DNA from: Strigamia acuminata
Taxonomy: Eukaryota > Arthropoda > Chilopoda > Geophilomorpha > Linotaeniidae
Assembly (NCBI GenBank): GCA_949358305.1
Contig: OX442315.1
Span: 6,411,875 to 6,475,874 of the forward strand
Reading direction: 5' to 3'
Length of the DNA stretch: 64,000 nt
The position numbers were made by a program, and so were the translations under genes. Shown here piece by piece: positions 53,822 through 63,902 of this stretch; the stretch's first letter is position 1; each line of letters starts with the position of its first letter. The notes below the pieces were generated by a model, which did not search any database, had not been told where the DNA came from, and worked only from the letters and a program-made list of their open reading frames with translations.

Positions 53822-54229
53822 CCGTATTACCTCACATAAAGCGGCATGCCGTTGGTCATGGGTTTAGCAGGTGTTTAAAATTTTGTCCAAAAAGTGTATA
53901 CCGGCATGCCGATATAAAACGAAACATGCCGGTATAAGTGAAAAACTTTTTTTTTTTGTTTTTTTTTTTAAAGAACCCAGATATTGAATTTTGGGTCTGA
54001 AATTTAAGTTTTATTGATATTCTGAAGATTACTACTAAAATTTGAGAAATGTTATACAAATTTCCTACATTTTGGACATCTAAAAATGATTTTTTTGGTT
54101 GTTTTGGCTAAATTTTTTAAAAAAAAATTCGTACTCACTTACACCGGCATGCCGTTACAAACGAGGTTTATCGGCATGCCGGTATAACTCGAATTATACC
54201 GGCATGCAGCTTAATGTGAGGTAATACGG
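53822..54229. mobile_element. 408-bp MITE with repeated GGCATGCC palindromes
   Basis: The ends are CCGTATTACCTCACAT and its inverse, with arms of about 30 bp, flanked by TA (53820-53821 and 54230-54231), as for Tc1/mariner-type elements. Inside are six copies or near-copies of (C)CGGCATGCCG, several extended to CCGGTATAA. No coding capacity. Confidence 0.78.
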
Positions 54230-54317
54230 TATGAAAACAGGTGAATTGGAACCTAACTATATTTTAAAATTAAAATACCAAATTCGATAAGAAACGGCAA
54301 TGCAGAACCGGACAAAG

Positions 54318-56224
54318 TACAGACCAGCAATGAAACTCAACTCTTCCAGATATCACAGATCACACTTAGCAATGTTGGGTGGTGTGTTTGTAGAATCGGA
54401 TTGTATGGATGAAAGTGGATTTACGTGGATGGAGTCAAGAAGTGTGTCCAGTCCGTGGCATGGTATTTGCATAAGTGGTTTATTTGCATAGAAATCACAG
54501 GTGGCGCAACATGCGCTCTCGCACGTCGCGGGAACACGACGCGCTTGACGTGCGTCACAAAATATAAACAGAAAGAAAGGGAGTGTAAAACACTCCAGTA
54601 TCCCCTCAATTGCGAAACAAAGCAATTAAGGAGAGCAATTTAAAACAACATTTGAACATAGAATTAATTTGAACAGTGAACATTGCATAGAAAACAATTG
54701 AATTAAAAAGGGAAAAAGAAGCATTGAAATTTGAAGCACTTGAATAGGAATTGAAACACTGAAATTGAAGCATAGAATTGAATAGCACAGTAATTAAATA
54801 GCACATAGTATTTGAACACATTGTGATTGAACATAATCACAGTAAAATTGAACATATGAATTGTAATCATAAATTATTACATTGCAATTGTACGAATTTT
54901 TAAACATAATGCAAATGGTTGCATGAATTTGTGTTACACTTTGTAATACACTTGAAATAAGTTGCATAGAACATTGAAACAAGAATTGAAATATTAGCAC
55001 TGAACATTGTAGTAATTGAGTTGGAACAACTCTCCCCTCCCCCCGAAAATGGCTGGAAACAGCTAGAATGGTCCAAAACGCGGAACCCAGTGTCCACAGC
55101 ATGCATGGTGAACGTAGCATCAAGGTTTTCAGCGCCGGCGAATTTGGAATGGAAAAGGCGTTGAATTGTTGCGCTGGTCGGCATAGTGCGACCAGTTAGA
55201 TTCCTGGCTGTACGGCGGCTGCAGCGAGCCAACAATATCTGCCATTGTGGAATCGGAACCGCACAAAACACACGGCCTAACCACGCGGTCGCACGTGGTC
55301 AAGGGTCCGAATTTGTTTGAAAATGGCACATTTCCATGAATAAAACGCACTTGAAAACTCACAAAAACCGAAATTTAGGTCCGCCAACTGGAATGGACAG
55401 CATGGTCAAAGGCATCGTGGTCGAAGGGCAGCGTGGTGGACAGCATGGTCAGCGTGGTCGAAGGCCGGAAAAATGGTCGAAATTTCGCAAAAAATCACAA
55501 AAAGTTACTGAACCTGTAGTTGCATGGATTCGTATCGCACCTCGTCGCCAATTTGGTGTGTTTGTAGAATCGAATTGTATGGATGAAAGTGGATTTACGT
55601 GGATGGAGTCAAGAAGTGTGTCCAGTCCGTGGCATGGTATTTGCATAAGTGGTTTATTTGCATAGAAATCACAGGTGGTGCAACATGCGCTCTCGCACGT
55701 CGCGGGAACACGACGCGCTTGACGTGCGTCACAAAATATAAACAGAAAGAAAGGGAGTGTAAAACACTCCATTGGGCATAAGTTTGACACAGATGTGAAT
55801 GGTTTGGAAGCAGAATCAAGAATGCGGGAAGAGTGGGCCAAAACCGTTTGGCTCACTCCAAAATCTGCTCAGAAAAGCTGCGCAGATGACGAGTTGCGCA
55901 AAGATCACACACGGCCGCCTTCGGGTCGTGTGCAACAATTGAGCCAGGCACGCGCGAGAGGAGGGGATGCTCCGCCCAGGCACACGCCTAGCAGCATCAT
56001 CAAAGCAATGCACGCTGCAGCGTGATTGGTTGACGCTGTTGCTGGGTCAAAACTTGCTGCAAAACAATATTATTTGGGTAATATTGTGTCTTGTTTTATA
56101 TTTTATTAGTGTATGTTTTATTTCAATTTACATTGAAACAAAACATATAGGAATGTTTGATATGTTCATAAGACAAATTGGAAATATGGTGCTCACTCAA
56201 ATGGAAATATTTGAGGTCACCACA
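54318..56224 (-). repeat. Old antisense LTR fragment of the element A family, split by element D
   Basis: 54318-54379 plus 55777-56224 match, in reverse, the first half of the element A LTR (GTACAGACCAGCAATGA, AATGCGGGAAGAGTGGGCC, GAGGTCACCACA at the end). There are many substitutions and it includes the 41-bp block absent at 25215. The second half, with the hairpin array, is missing. It is older than the copy at 25215. Confidence 0.8.
54380..55771 (-). mobile_element. Element D: coding-less LTR element related to element C
   Basis: Two 218-bp LTRs (54380-54597 and 55554-55771), TG...CA, are flanked by TTGGG (54375-54379 and 55772-55776). On the minus strand a primer site TGGCGACGAG lies three bases after the 5' LTR, and a GAGGGGATA-like purine tract precedes the 3' LTR, both as in element C. 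The 956-bp interior has no long frame. It is dominated by loose repeats of TTGAA/ATTGAA (54640-55020) and a GGTC-rich leader repeat (55395-55470) also found in the leader of C (62790-62810). It is probably mobilised in trans by C-type elements. Confidence 0.82.
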
Positions 56225-56350
56225 ATTTAGACAAACCGGAAGTTGAACCACACAAATGTTCAAGGTAAGTTAAATAAAAGCCTTTAATAAAAGCCTTTAA
56301 TCACTTAAATTAAACGTAAGAATTTTTATTTAATTTATCTAAATTTATTT

Positions 56351-56878
56351 GTGTCCGATACAATAGGCGAACTTTGTAAAAACCTTGTTGATTTAACCTT
56401 GGATAGATGTTACGAAATTCTGCATATGCCAACTGCATCCACAGTCAAACTGGTGCAAAGTTTACCACAACTTCAACGCCTTAAACTCAGCGAATGCACG
56501 AATGAAGCTGCTGCCGCCATTGGAAAGAGTTGTCCACTGCAACTGAGATGTGGAGATTTACACATTAATGCAGAGCAAATGAGAATGTTGTTTGTATCGT
56601 GTAAACGTTTGGAAAGTTTGTGGATTGATAATTTTCAAATACTTTCTGATGATTTACTTTCGCAGCTTATTCAATCGAACGAGCTACAATATTTGAAGTT
56701 TTTAGAATTTTCATGTTGCCACTTTATTAGTTGCACTTCGATCATAAAACTGCTGGATGTGCGAAATCCAATGAATGAGTTATTCCTTCGATATTGTAAT
56801 AAAATTAACGCTCTGGCTTATTTCCATGACATTAAACGTTATGCCAAAAGTCAAAACTTGGATTTGCTATTACACTAA
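56351..56878 (+). pseudogene. LRR subfamily-A copy with large deletions
   Basis: It starts mid-protein (DTIGELCKNLVDLTLDRCYE) with no ATG or VHL-box-like segment. After AAAAIGKSCPL it jumps directly to the C-terminal third (NAEQMRMLFVSCKRLESLW, DDLLSQLIQSNELQYLKF, NPMNELFLRYC) and ends SQNLDLLLH. About half of a normal copy is missing, but the remaining frame is open. This could be a truncated pseudogene or, less likely, a short derivative. Confidence 0.75.
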
Positions 56879-58184
56879 CACAGGATGTAAAATTTAACTG
56901 TTAAAAGCTGTTTTTCAATAAATTTTAAATATATTTGTTGATTTATAATAATTCCGAAACCGGAATTTCCTAACTTTTCCTGTACGTCCCAAAAACGAGC
57001 ACTGCTGGGAAGCCACCACCATCAACCACTGCAATACGTTTCCATTACGTTAACGACATCGAATCGAAACCGTATGACCTATAAATTAAAAATCAAACAA
57101 CCAACACTTCATTCCATCCATTCGCAGCTGTGTTATCAACAATGCCCCACCGGAAATCAGCAGCCACCCTCCGCGACTTGTGTTTAAACAAATTAACGAC
57201 TAATTTGGCACATTCCAAGCTGCAACAACAACTCTTGGATTATCAACTGAACCGACTTATCAACGACGTTTTTCAACATATATGTCGTCAAATCGAACCG
57301 ACCGACGCGCGTTTGAATGCCGCCATCTTCGTTCATCCCGGCGCACAATCCTTGTCCAATTTGCACGTGTTCGATCTGCCCGCGAATCTTTTACTGGACA
57401 AAATGGCCGAAGTTGCTCGCCACCTCGTACATCTGGACTTGGAATCCGACCTGCAAATTCCGTCCGAATCGCTCATCGAACTGGTGCAAAAATTACCCAA
57501 ACTTCGGCATCTGAGTTTGTCCAAAAGAGCGGAATGCACCGACCAACTTGTTCGTGAAATCGCCGCAAGTTGCCCGGCGTTGCGACACCTCGATCTCTCA
57601 TCCTGCGTCAACGTCACATTAATCGGCGCACTTTGCGTGACCGCTTGTTCGAAACTCGAGTGTTTGGACCTGACTCGCACTCGCATCAAAGCCGAGGGTT
57701 TGTTCGTAATTCTCAACCAAATGCCACATTTAAAAGAATTTAAAATTGACGACGACGCGTCGTTGTTTCAATTGTTGAAACAACAATTCGTAGTAAACAA
57801 AACATTGCGCACTTATTGCATCGAAACGAGCGGCATCCGGGCACTAGGCAACCAAGATTTCGCCATTCTGTCCTCGATTTTCCCAAATCTACGCAATTTA
57901 CATCTTTTACTGTCACCGTCACCGTTAAGCATCACTATTGTCACGAAGCACAAGATGATGCAACGATTGACCACTCTAAGTCTCTACGATCTTCGATTAG
58001 TCGATATTAGACATGTCGGTCGCTCTTGTCCGATGTTGGAGACATTTGCTATGAACAATTGCACCGTTGTCGATACTGTACACTTACGGGGTTCGGCTCA
58101 ACTTATTCTGTTCAAGAATCTGCGTCACCTGGATTTAATTTACGGTAGTACTGCCGAAGATGTCGAAGAAGGCGTCCTCACCGA

Positions 58185-58368
58185 TGTTGTGTTCTTATTC
58201 GTGATGGTGATAATGATTGTTGGATGAAGCAATAACGATACGTGTCAAGCGGCCATATTTGCATAAGTGAATTTATTAAGTCAAAAGTTAACACAGGTGG
58301 CGCTGCGCAAAGGTAGCGTCACAAATCAACAGGAAATGACAATTACAGAATGGAGTACAGACACTCCA
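58185..58368 (-). repeat. 3' LTR of element C (184 bp)
   Basis: On the plus strand TGTTGTGTTC...CACTCCA. It is short and has no coding capacity. Confidence 0.92.
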
Positions 58369-58517
58369 ACATCCCCTCAATTGTGAGGCGGAAGAAGAGC
58401 AATTTTAACATTGTAGTCAATCGACTTGTAATAATTGAAGAATGTAATAAAACGAGAATACACAATCCATTGACACTGAGTAATGATAAAACTGACACTC
58501 AATTACACACAAAAGTT

Positions 58518-61500
58518 CTACGCATCGGGAAAGCCATAAAACTTGGTTTGGGTCCTAGCTCGTTGTGGTCGTGGGCTGCGCGCTGGTTGCTGTGGAAGCG
58601 GAGGCGGAGTCGGAGGACGCGGAGGTGAGCGTGGGACTGGAGCTGCGGCATTTGGTTGCACGATTGCAGGTCCGGGAGTCGGTGGTGGCGGAGTCGTGGT
58701 CAACGAGGCAGGAAAAATAAAAGGAGGTTCTTGGAAGTTCTCCTCCCCCATTGGAATTGGCTTGCCAATAACCAATCGCTTGCGAATCTGGTCGATATGG
58801 CGAGACCACACTACCGTAGTAGCGACTTCCACCTTGTACGTCGTGGACGAAATTTTCTCCAAAATGATCGCCGGAACCCACTTCTCGCCGTGGCGATAAT
58901 CGCGCACAAAAACTGGATCCCCTGCCTCAAAGTTTCTGGCGGTGTCCGCAACTGTGATGTCCGGGAGCAGGCGAGGATTGAGGAGGTGAAGTCGCGAGCG
59001 CAGCTGGCGCTGTGTGAAGACTTCAGCCGGTGACTTCCGCAGTGTCGCATGTGGCGTCGAGCGATACGAGAACAGGAACTGCAAAAGTGCTTCGGTGAGC
59101 GAAAAATTGAGTTTGATTAATTTGTCCATTTGGTTTTTAAACGTCTTGACGAATCCCTCAACCGCGCCATTTGTTGCTGGGTGGTACGGTGGAGAGAACG
59201 TGTGGCGGACGCCATTTTCCGCCAAAAACTGCTGGAACTCGGACGCGGTGAATTGTGGCCCGTTATCCGAGTGGACGTGGATCGGCAGGCCGTGCTGGCA
59301 GAACCACTCCTTCAACACTGCGACGGTGGCTGCAGCTGTTGTTGTTGACATGGTGCGAATCTCGCACCATTTCGATTTCGCATCAATGGCTAGCAGGAAC
59401 ATCTTGTTGTGGAATGGTCCGGCGAAATCGATGTGGATCCTACCCCAAACCTCGTCCGGTATTGGCCAGCGAATGTCTGAAGTGCGTGGAGGATCTGGGA
59501 GCGCCCGTTGGCAAGCATCACATAGGCGCACGGTGCGTTCTACGTCGGCGTCGATTCCCGGCCACCAGACCGTGGCGCGCGCAAGTGACTTGGTGCGCAC
59601 AATACCGTAGTGGCCTGCATGCAACTCCGCTAGAATTGCGGCGCGCAGGCCGACCGGAACCACGAGTCTGTCGAATAAAAACAAATAATTATTAAAAACC
59701 GAAAAGGAATCACGATGCTTGTAGAAGGGAGCTGTCTCGGGCGTATGCTGTTGCCATCCTGTGCGTGTGCATTCGAGCACAGTCTGCAACAATGCATCGT
59801 TTTCGTAAGAAGCTTGCAGAGAAGCCGCCGAGACTGGAAATTGATGTAACGATGACGAAAAGATTTCAATTGCGCCGATTTCGAGGTCTTCTGTCGCGTC
59901 GACGAGTGGCTGCGGGTTTCTCGAGAGTCCGTCAGCAATAGCGTTCTCCGAAGCGGGAACATGCGAAATTTCGTAGTCGTACGCCGACAGGAAGACGGCC
60001 CAGCGGTGAAGGCGTGCAGCCACGACTTGGTTGCACCCTTTTTTGTCGCCGAAAATGGAGACCAACGGCTTGTGGTCAGTTCGAAGCAGAAATCGTCGTC
60101 CAAACAAGTAGTGGTGGAATTTTCGAATTCCATACACTATTGCGTATCCTTCGCGCTCGATTTGCGCGTAGTTGCGCTGAGCAGCTGACAGGAGCGATGA
60201 TGCGAAGGCGATTGGGTGGTGCACGCCGGCGTTGTCGACGTGCGAGAGGAAAGCGCCCACTCCGACGGGAGATGCGTCGACCGTGAGGTACACGGGCTTC
60301 TTCTGGTCGTAATGGGTTAGAGCTGACTCCGTTGACACCGAATTTCGCACACACTGCCATGCTGCTTCGTGCTGCTTGTCCCACGTCCATTTGGCGCCGT
60401 CACGAGTGAGACTATAAAGAGGTTCAAGAGTTGTTGATAAATTAGCAACGAAACGACCGTAGTAGTTCACAAGGCCGATGAACGATTTTAGCGAAGTGAC
60501 ATCCGTTGGACGCGAGGAGTTGCGAAGGGGCGCCAATTTGGAATTAATCGGCGAAATCCCTTGCTTCGAAATTCTTAAACCCAAAAATTCAACCGATGGT
60601 TGCAAAAACTTGCACTTGGATTCGTTGAGCGTGAGTCCGTTCGCGTCGAAAGTAGCAAGGAGGTTGTCGAGATTTTGCAGGTGCACGTCGTTGGTTGGTC
60701 CAGTGACGGCTGAGTCGTCGATGTAAGGTTGTGTGTTCCCCACATCAGCCAATAAACCGTCCATCGTGCGCTGGAAAAGAGCCGGAGCTGTGGATATGCC
60801 ATAAAATAATCGATTAACGCGAAAAAGTCCGATGTGCGTATTTATGGTGCAAACGTCCTTGCTCTTGTCGTCCAACTCCAATTGATTGTAGGCGTGGTTC
60901 ATGTCGAGGGTCGAATAAGTTTCGCCACCCGACAATTTATTCGCCACGTCCGCAAACAACGGCAGCGGATACGAACAAGGCAACACAGCTTTATTCACGG
61001 TGCGGTTGTAGCACCCCGCGATCTTCATGGTCCCGTCAGTCTTCCGCACGTGCATGATAGGCGTCGCCCATCGTGATGAAGCCACGGGAGTAATGATGCC
61101 AAGGTCCTGCAGACGACGCAACTCGAGCTCGAGGTCGGGCTTAATCGCCAACGGAACCGGATAGGCTTTCAAAAAAATCGGTGAAAAGTTCTGGTCAACG
61201 TCGATACTCACGGTGGCCGTAGAAAGTCGGCCAATCTCGTTCCTGAACACGTGTTTGTGCTTCGAGAGGATCGTTTTGAGCGATGACAGCGATTGTGCGC
61301 TCACGGAGCCGTGTGGAGCAGTTGACGTCGAAGGGGCAGCAATTTCGATTGGCGGTGGAGCAGCTGGTTTGGCAGGCGGCGGAGCGTGTGTCGCACGATT
61401 GCGTAGCTTATCAGCGGCCATGGGTGTGGGCACAGCACCTGCAACGGGCTTGAGGGCGTACACGACAGCACCCATGTGTTCCTTGGTGGATTCCAGCAGG

Positions 61501-62708
61501 CCAAACGCATCGAGCCAGTCGCGGCCTAACAGCGGAACGGCGCCTTTCGAGGCGATGCAGAGCGACAAGCAATAAAGTTTCTCGTTGTAGTAAACTGGAA
61601 CCTCGCACACGCCGTCCACGGGCAGGACGTGCCCGTCGTACGATGACATCTGGATGTGTAACGGCTGTAATGGAAATTCTTTGAAATATCGATTATACAG
61701 TTTGCGAGAAATAAACGTTGCGCCAGCGCCGGTGTCGATTTGCATTCCAAGTTTGGTGTTTGCAATCAAAAGTTCCAAAACTAGCGGCTTGGTGTGGCGT
61801 ATGTTGACAGCATTCACAGTCGGCGTGGACACGTTGGTAGTTGGCTCAATCGCGTAGAAGGTGAGCTGTCGCGGCATTGGTTCGATCGCGTGATTTGGCA
61901 TCGAAGTCGTCGTCGCTTTTCTGCATACCGTCTTGAGATGTCCGTCGAGGCCGCAGTTGTGGCACTTGGCGTGCCGCCATTTACAGTCGGATCGTCGGTG
62001 ATCCGTTCCCCCACACGATGGGCAGCTGTTGGGGTCCCACGCGTGTTTGGCTGGAGTCTGCTTGCCGTGCGACGTGGCGGAGCTCTTGGGGAAGCGTTTT
62101 CCACCCGTCTGTCGCTTCGAATTAAATTTCGCCTTGGCGGCGGAGTTATTATTGGAATTGCTGACCTGATGTACTGCTGTTGTGGGTCTTGCGAAGCTTG
62201 CAAGGTCGGAACTGGCCAACTCCGCTGCCGACGCTGCGTCGAGGGCTTCGGCGAACGTCATGTCCTTCTTCAAAACGAGCGTTTCCTGCACGTTTCGCAA
62301 GTTGAGGCCCCAAATAAATTGGTTTCGCAGCTCGTCGTCCAGCTTGTCTCCGAATTCACAGTATCGTGTCAGCACTTGCAACTCCACGGCGAAATCACCC
62401 ACCAACTCGTTGGGCGCGCGAGTGCGGGAACGGAAGCGCATAACTGCACTTTGCGCGAGCGGCTTTGGTTTCTGGTGCTTCTGCATTAGGGCGACCACAT
62501 CGGCGTACTTCATCGTGGTCGGATCCTTCGGCCTGGCTAAATCCGTGATCCGTTTGAACGTCGCCATTCCTACGCAGGCGAGCAGGAAATTGACTTTGTC
62601 CGCGTCGGCGTCCACTTTGTTTACTGCGAAGACGCATTTCATCTGCGAAATATACGTCTCCCAGTCGTCGTTGGGATCGTACTTATCCGGTGTGCCGACG
62701 TTTGGCAT
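58518..62708 (-). CDS. gag-pol: Element C Gag-Pol polyprotein
   Basis: About 1396 residues from ATG 62708 (MPNVGTPDKYDPND). The Gag part (about 1-200) is followed by two zinc knuckles (CPSCGGTDHRRSDC, CHNCGLDGHLKTVC). The protease is MQIDTGAGATFIS. RT carries PYIDDSAVTG at the active site, with RNase H VDASPVGVGAFLS after it. Integrase has HAGHYG...CDACQ and a DDE core (IDFAGPF, HSDNGPQF, NGAVEGFVK). A basic/proline-rich tail closes the protein. There is no frameshift or stop between gag and pol, unlike elements A and B. The domain order and short LTRs fit the compact, env-less Gypsy lineages often labelled K02A2.6-like. All catalytic motifs are present. Confidence 0.92.
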   Translation of the reverse strand: MPNVGTPDKYDPNDDWETYISQMKCVFAVNKVDADADKVNFLLACVGMATFKRITDLARPKDPTTMKYADVVALMQKHQKPKPLAQSAVMRFRSRTRAPNELVGDFAVELQVLTRYCEFGDKLDDELRNQFIWGLNLRNVQETLVLKKDMTFAEALDAASAAELASSDLASFARPTTAVHQVSNSNNNSAAKAKFNSKRQTGGKRFPKSSATSHGKQTPAKHAWDPNSCPSCGGTDHRRSDCKWRHAKCHNCGLDGHLKTVCRKATTTSMPNHAIEPMPRQLTFYAIEPTTNVSTPTVNAVNIRHTKPLVLELLIANTKLGMQIDTGAGATFISRKLYNRYFKEFPLQPLHIQMSSYDGHVLPVDGVCEVPVYYNEKLYCLSLCIASKGAVPLLGRDWLDAFGLLESTKEHMGAVVYALKPVAGAVPTPMAADKLRNRATHAPPPAKPAAPPPIEIAAPSTSTAPHGSVSAQSLSSLKTILSKHKHVFRNEIGRLSTATVSIDVDQNFSPIFLKAYPVPLAIKPDLELELRRLQDLGIITPVASSRWATPIMHVRKTDGTMKIAGCYNRTVNKAVLPCSYPLPLFADVANKLSGGETYSTLDMNHAYNQLELDDKSKDVCTINTHIGLFRVNRLFYGISTAPALFQRTMDGLLADVGNTQPYIDDSAVTGPTNDVHLQNLDNLLATFDANGLTLNESKCKFLQPSVEFLGLRISKQGISPINSKLAPLRNSSRPTDVTSLKSFIGLVNYYGRFVANLSTTLEPLYSLTRDGAKWTWDKQHEAAWQCVRNSVSTESALTHYDQKKPVYLTVDASPVGVGAFLSHVDNAGVHHPIAFASSLLSAAQRNYAQIEREGYAIVYGIRKFHHYLFGRRFLLRTDHKPLVSIFGDKKGCNQVVAARLHRWAVFLSAYDYEISHVPASENAIADGLSRNPQPLVDATEDLEIGAIEIFSSSLHQFPVSAASLQASYENDALLQTVLECTRTGWQQHTPETAPFYKHRDSFSVFNNYLFLFDRLVVPVGLRAAILAELHAGHYGIVRTKSLARATVWWPGIDADVERTVRLCDACQRALPDPPRTSDIRWPIPDEVWGRIHIDFAGPFHNKMFLLAIDAKSKWCEIRTMSTTTAAATVAVLKEWFCQHGLPIHVHSDNGPQFTASEFQQFLAENGVRHTFSPPYHPATNGAVEGFVKTFKNQMDKLIKLNFSLTEALLQFLFSYRSTPHATLRKSPAEVFTQRQLRSRLHLLNPRLLPDITVADTARNFEAGDPVFVRDYRHGEKWVPAIILEKISSTTYKVEVATTVVWSRHIDQIRKRLVIGKPIPMGEENFQEPPFIFPASLTTTPPPPTPGPAIVQPNAAAPVPRSPPRPPTPPPLPQQPARSPRPQRARTQTKFYGFPDA

Positions 62709-62893
62709 CGTGGAAAGCAACAAAGTTGAAGGAAGCGCACCAAAAGACAAAACGGAGGAACTAGGCCTACTTCTGGGTCCGCGAAGTCCGCGTGGTCAGC
62801 GTGGTCAGCAAAAGTCCGAAAAAGTCGCTATTTTTGCACGAAAAAGTTCACAATAAAGAATGTGGATTCTTGTATTACCATCTCGTCGCCAAT

Positions 62894-63077
62894 TGTTGTG
62901 TTCTTATTCGTGATGGTGATAATGATTGTTGGATGAAGCAATAACGATACGTGTCAAGCGGCCATATTTGCATAAGTGAATTTATTAAGTCAAAAGTTAA
63001 CACAGGTGGCGCTGCGCAAAGGTAGCGTCACAAATCAACAGGAAATGACAATTACAGAATGGAGTACAGACACTCCA
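62894..63077 (-). repeat. 5' LTR of element C (184 bp)
   Basis: Appears identical to 58185-58368. The adjacent minus-strand primer site TGGCGACGAGATGG is at 62891-62878. Confidence 0.92.
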
Positions 63078-63743
63078 ACCGAATTGCAAATGGAAATGAT
63101 TCTGACACAATGTCCGAGTTTAGTAAACGTAAGTTTAAAAGGCTGTCAAACACTTGTCCACAGTGTGATACGGCAAGTTGTCGAATCGAAAGCTCTTCAA
63201 AATCTTCAAGTTTTATCGCTCAATTCGTGTAATTCTATCGGTGTAGATTCGGTGATGAAATTGTTAGAAGCCGACAATCATATGACTCAATTAAACTTAA
63301 TTGAATGCGTAAATATTGATAGTGCAGAATTTCTTGACATTGTCGCTCATGTTGAAAGGATTCATCTAGATGTGCATATTCAACATCGACGTGCTGTACA
63401 CGAGGAAGATGAAAACGTAGTTGAAAATGAACCTATAGTTGTTGAAGTAGAGAGCACGAGTCTAATAATGATGAGGAGAATGATGATGAAAAAAATGGAT
63501 ATGATGATGATGATGGCGATTGCGATGTTGATGGTAATGTTAATAGTGGTGATGACGATATTCATAATAGAATACGTAGATGAAAGTGAGGATAAAGATG
63601 TTAGTGTGTTAAACGTTTTTCTTATGGTCGTTTTCCGATTATCAATTGTTATAAAGTTTATCTATTGTCAATTATCAATTATCAATTGTTTTAAAGTTTA
63701 TCTCTTGTTTGAAATCGTTTTCCGTACCTTAAGCACGATGTAA

Positions 63744-63902
63744 CTTTTGATGAAAAACTAACTGAAATTTTTACTTAGCTGGATACGTTCTGCTGAGACA
63801 AATAAAACCATGCTTTGCATTCACATTTATTGTAACGTTTTTGGGGATTACATTTCTTGAAACATGAACTAAGGGTCAAAACTGAGAAAACATGACCAAA
63901 AA
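63744..63902. other. 3' flank of subfamily-B LRR gene
   Basis: Matches 53260-53430 (GAGACAAATAAAACCATGC, GGGTCAAAACTGAGAAAACA) and includes an AATAAA signal on the plus strand. Convergent with the minus-strand gene that follows. Confidence 0.6.

Larger units (their letters stand above)
58185..63077 (-). mobile_element. Element C: compact Ty3/Gypsy-type LTR retrotransposon
   Basis: The two LTRs (58185-58368 and 62894-63077, 184 bp, TG...CA) look identical, and the target duplication is ACCGA (58180-58184 and 63078-63082). On the minus strand a primer site TGGCGACGAGATGG lies two bases after the 5' LTR, and a GAGGGGATG purine tract precedes the 3' LTR. A single gag-pol frame fills the interior and is open throughout. 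Identical LTRs and an intact frame indicate a very recent, possibly active insertion. Confidence 0.93.
57142..63743 (+). pseudogene. VHL-box LRR protein, subfamily B, copy 8, split by element C
   Basis: The first part, 57142-58184, starts MPHRKSAATLRDLCLNKL with a QLNRLINDVF motif and subfamily-B LRRs. The second part, 63083-63743, resumes at LQMEMILTQCPSLVN and ends in a Met-rich hydrophobic tail. The two parts join in frame across one ACCGA duplication, so the only visible lesion is the retrotransposon. By eye it is about 90% identical to the 23702 gene, with five extra codons (LCVTA) at about residue 171. After VVENEPIVVEVES the GAT/ATG repeat is read in the ATG frame, as in the 23702 gene. 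The acidic alternative frame is also open there. Confidence 0.85.
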
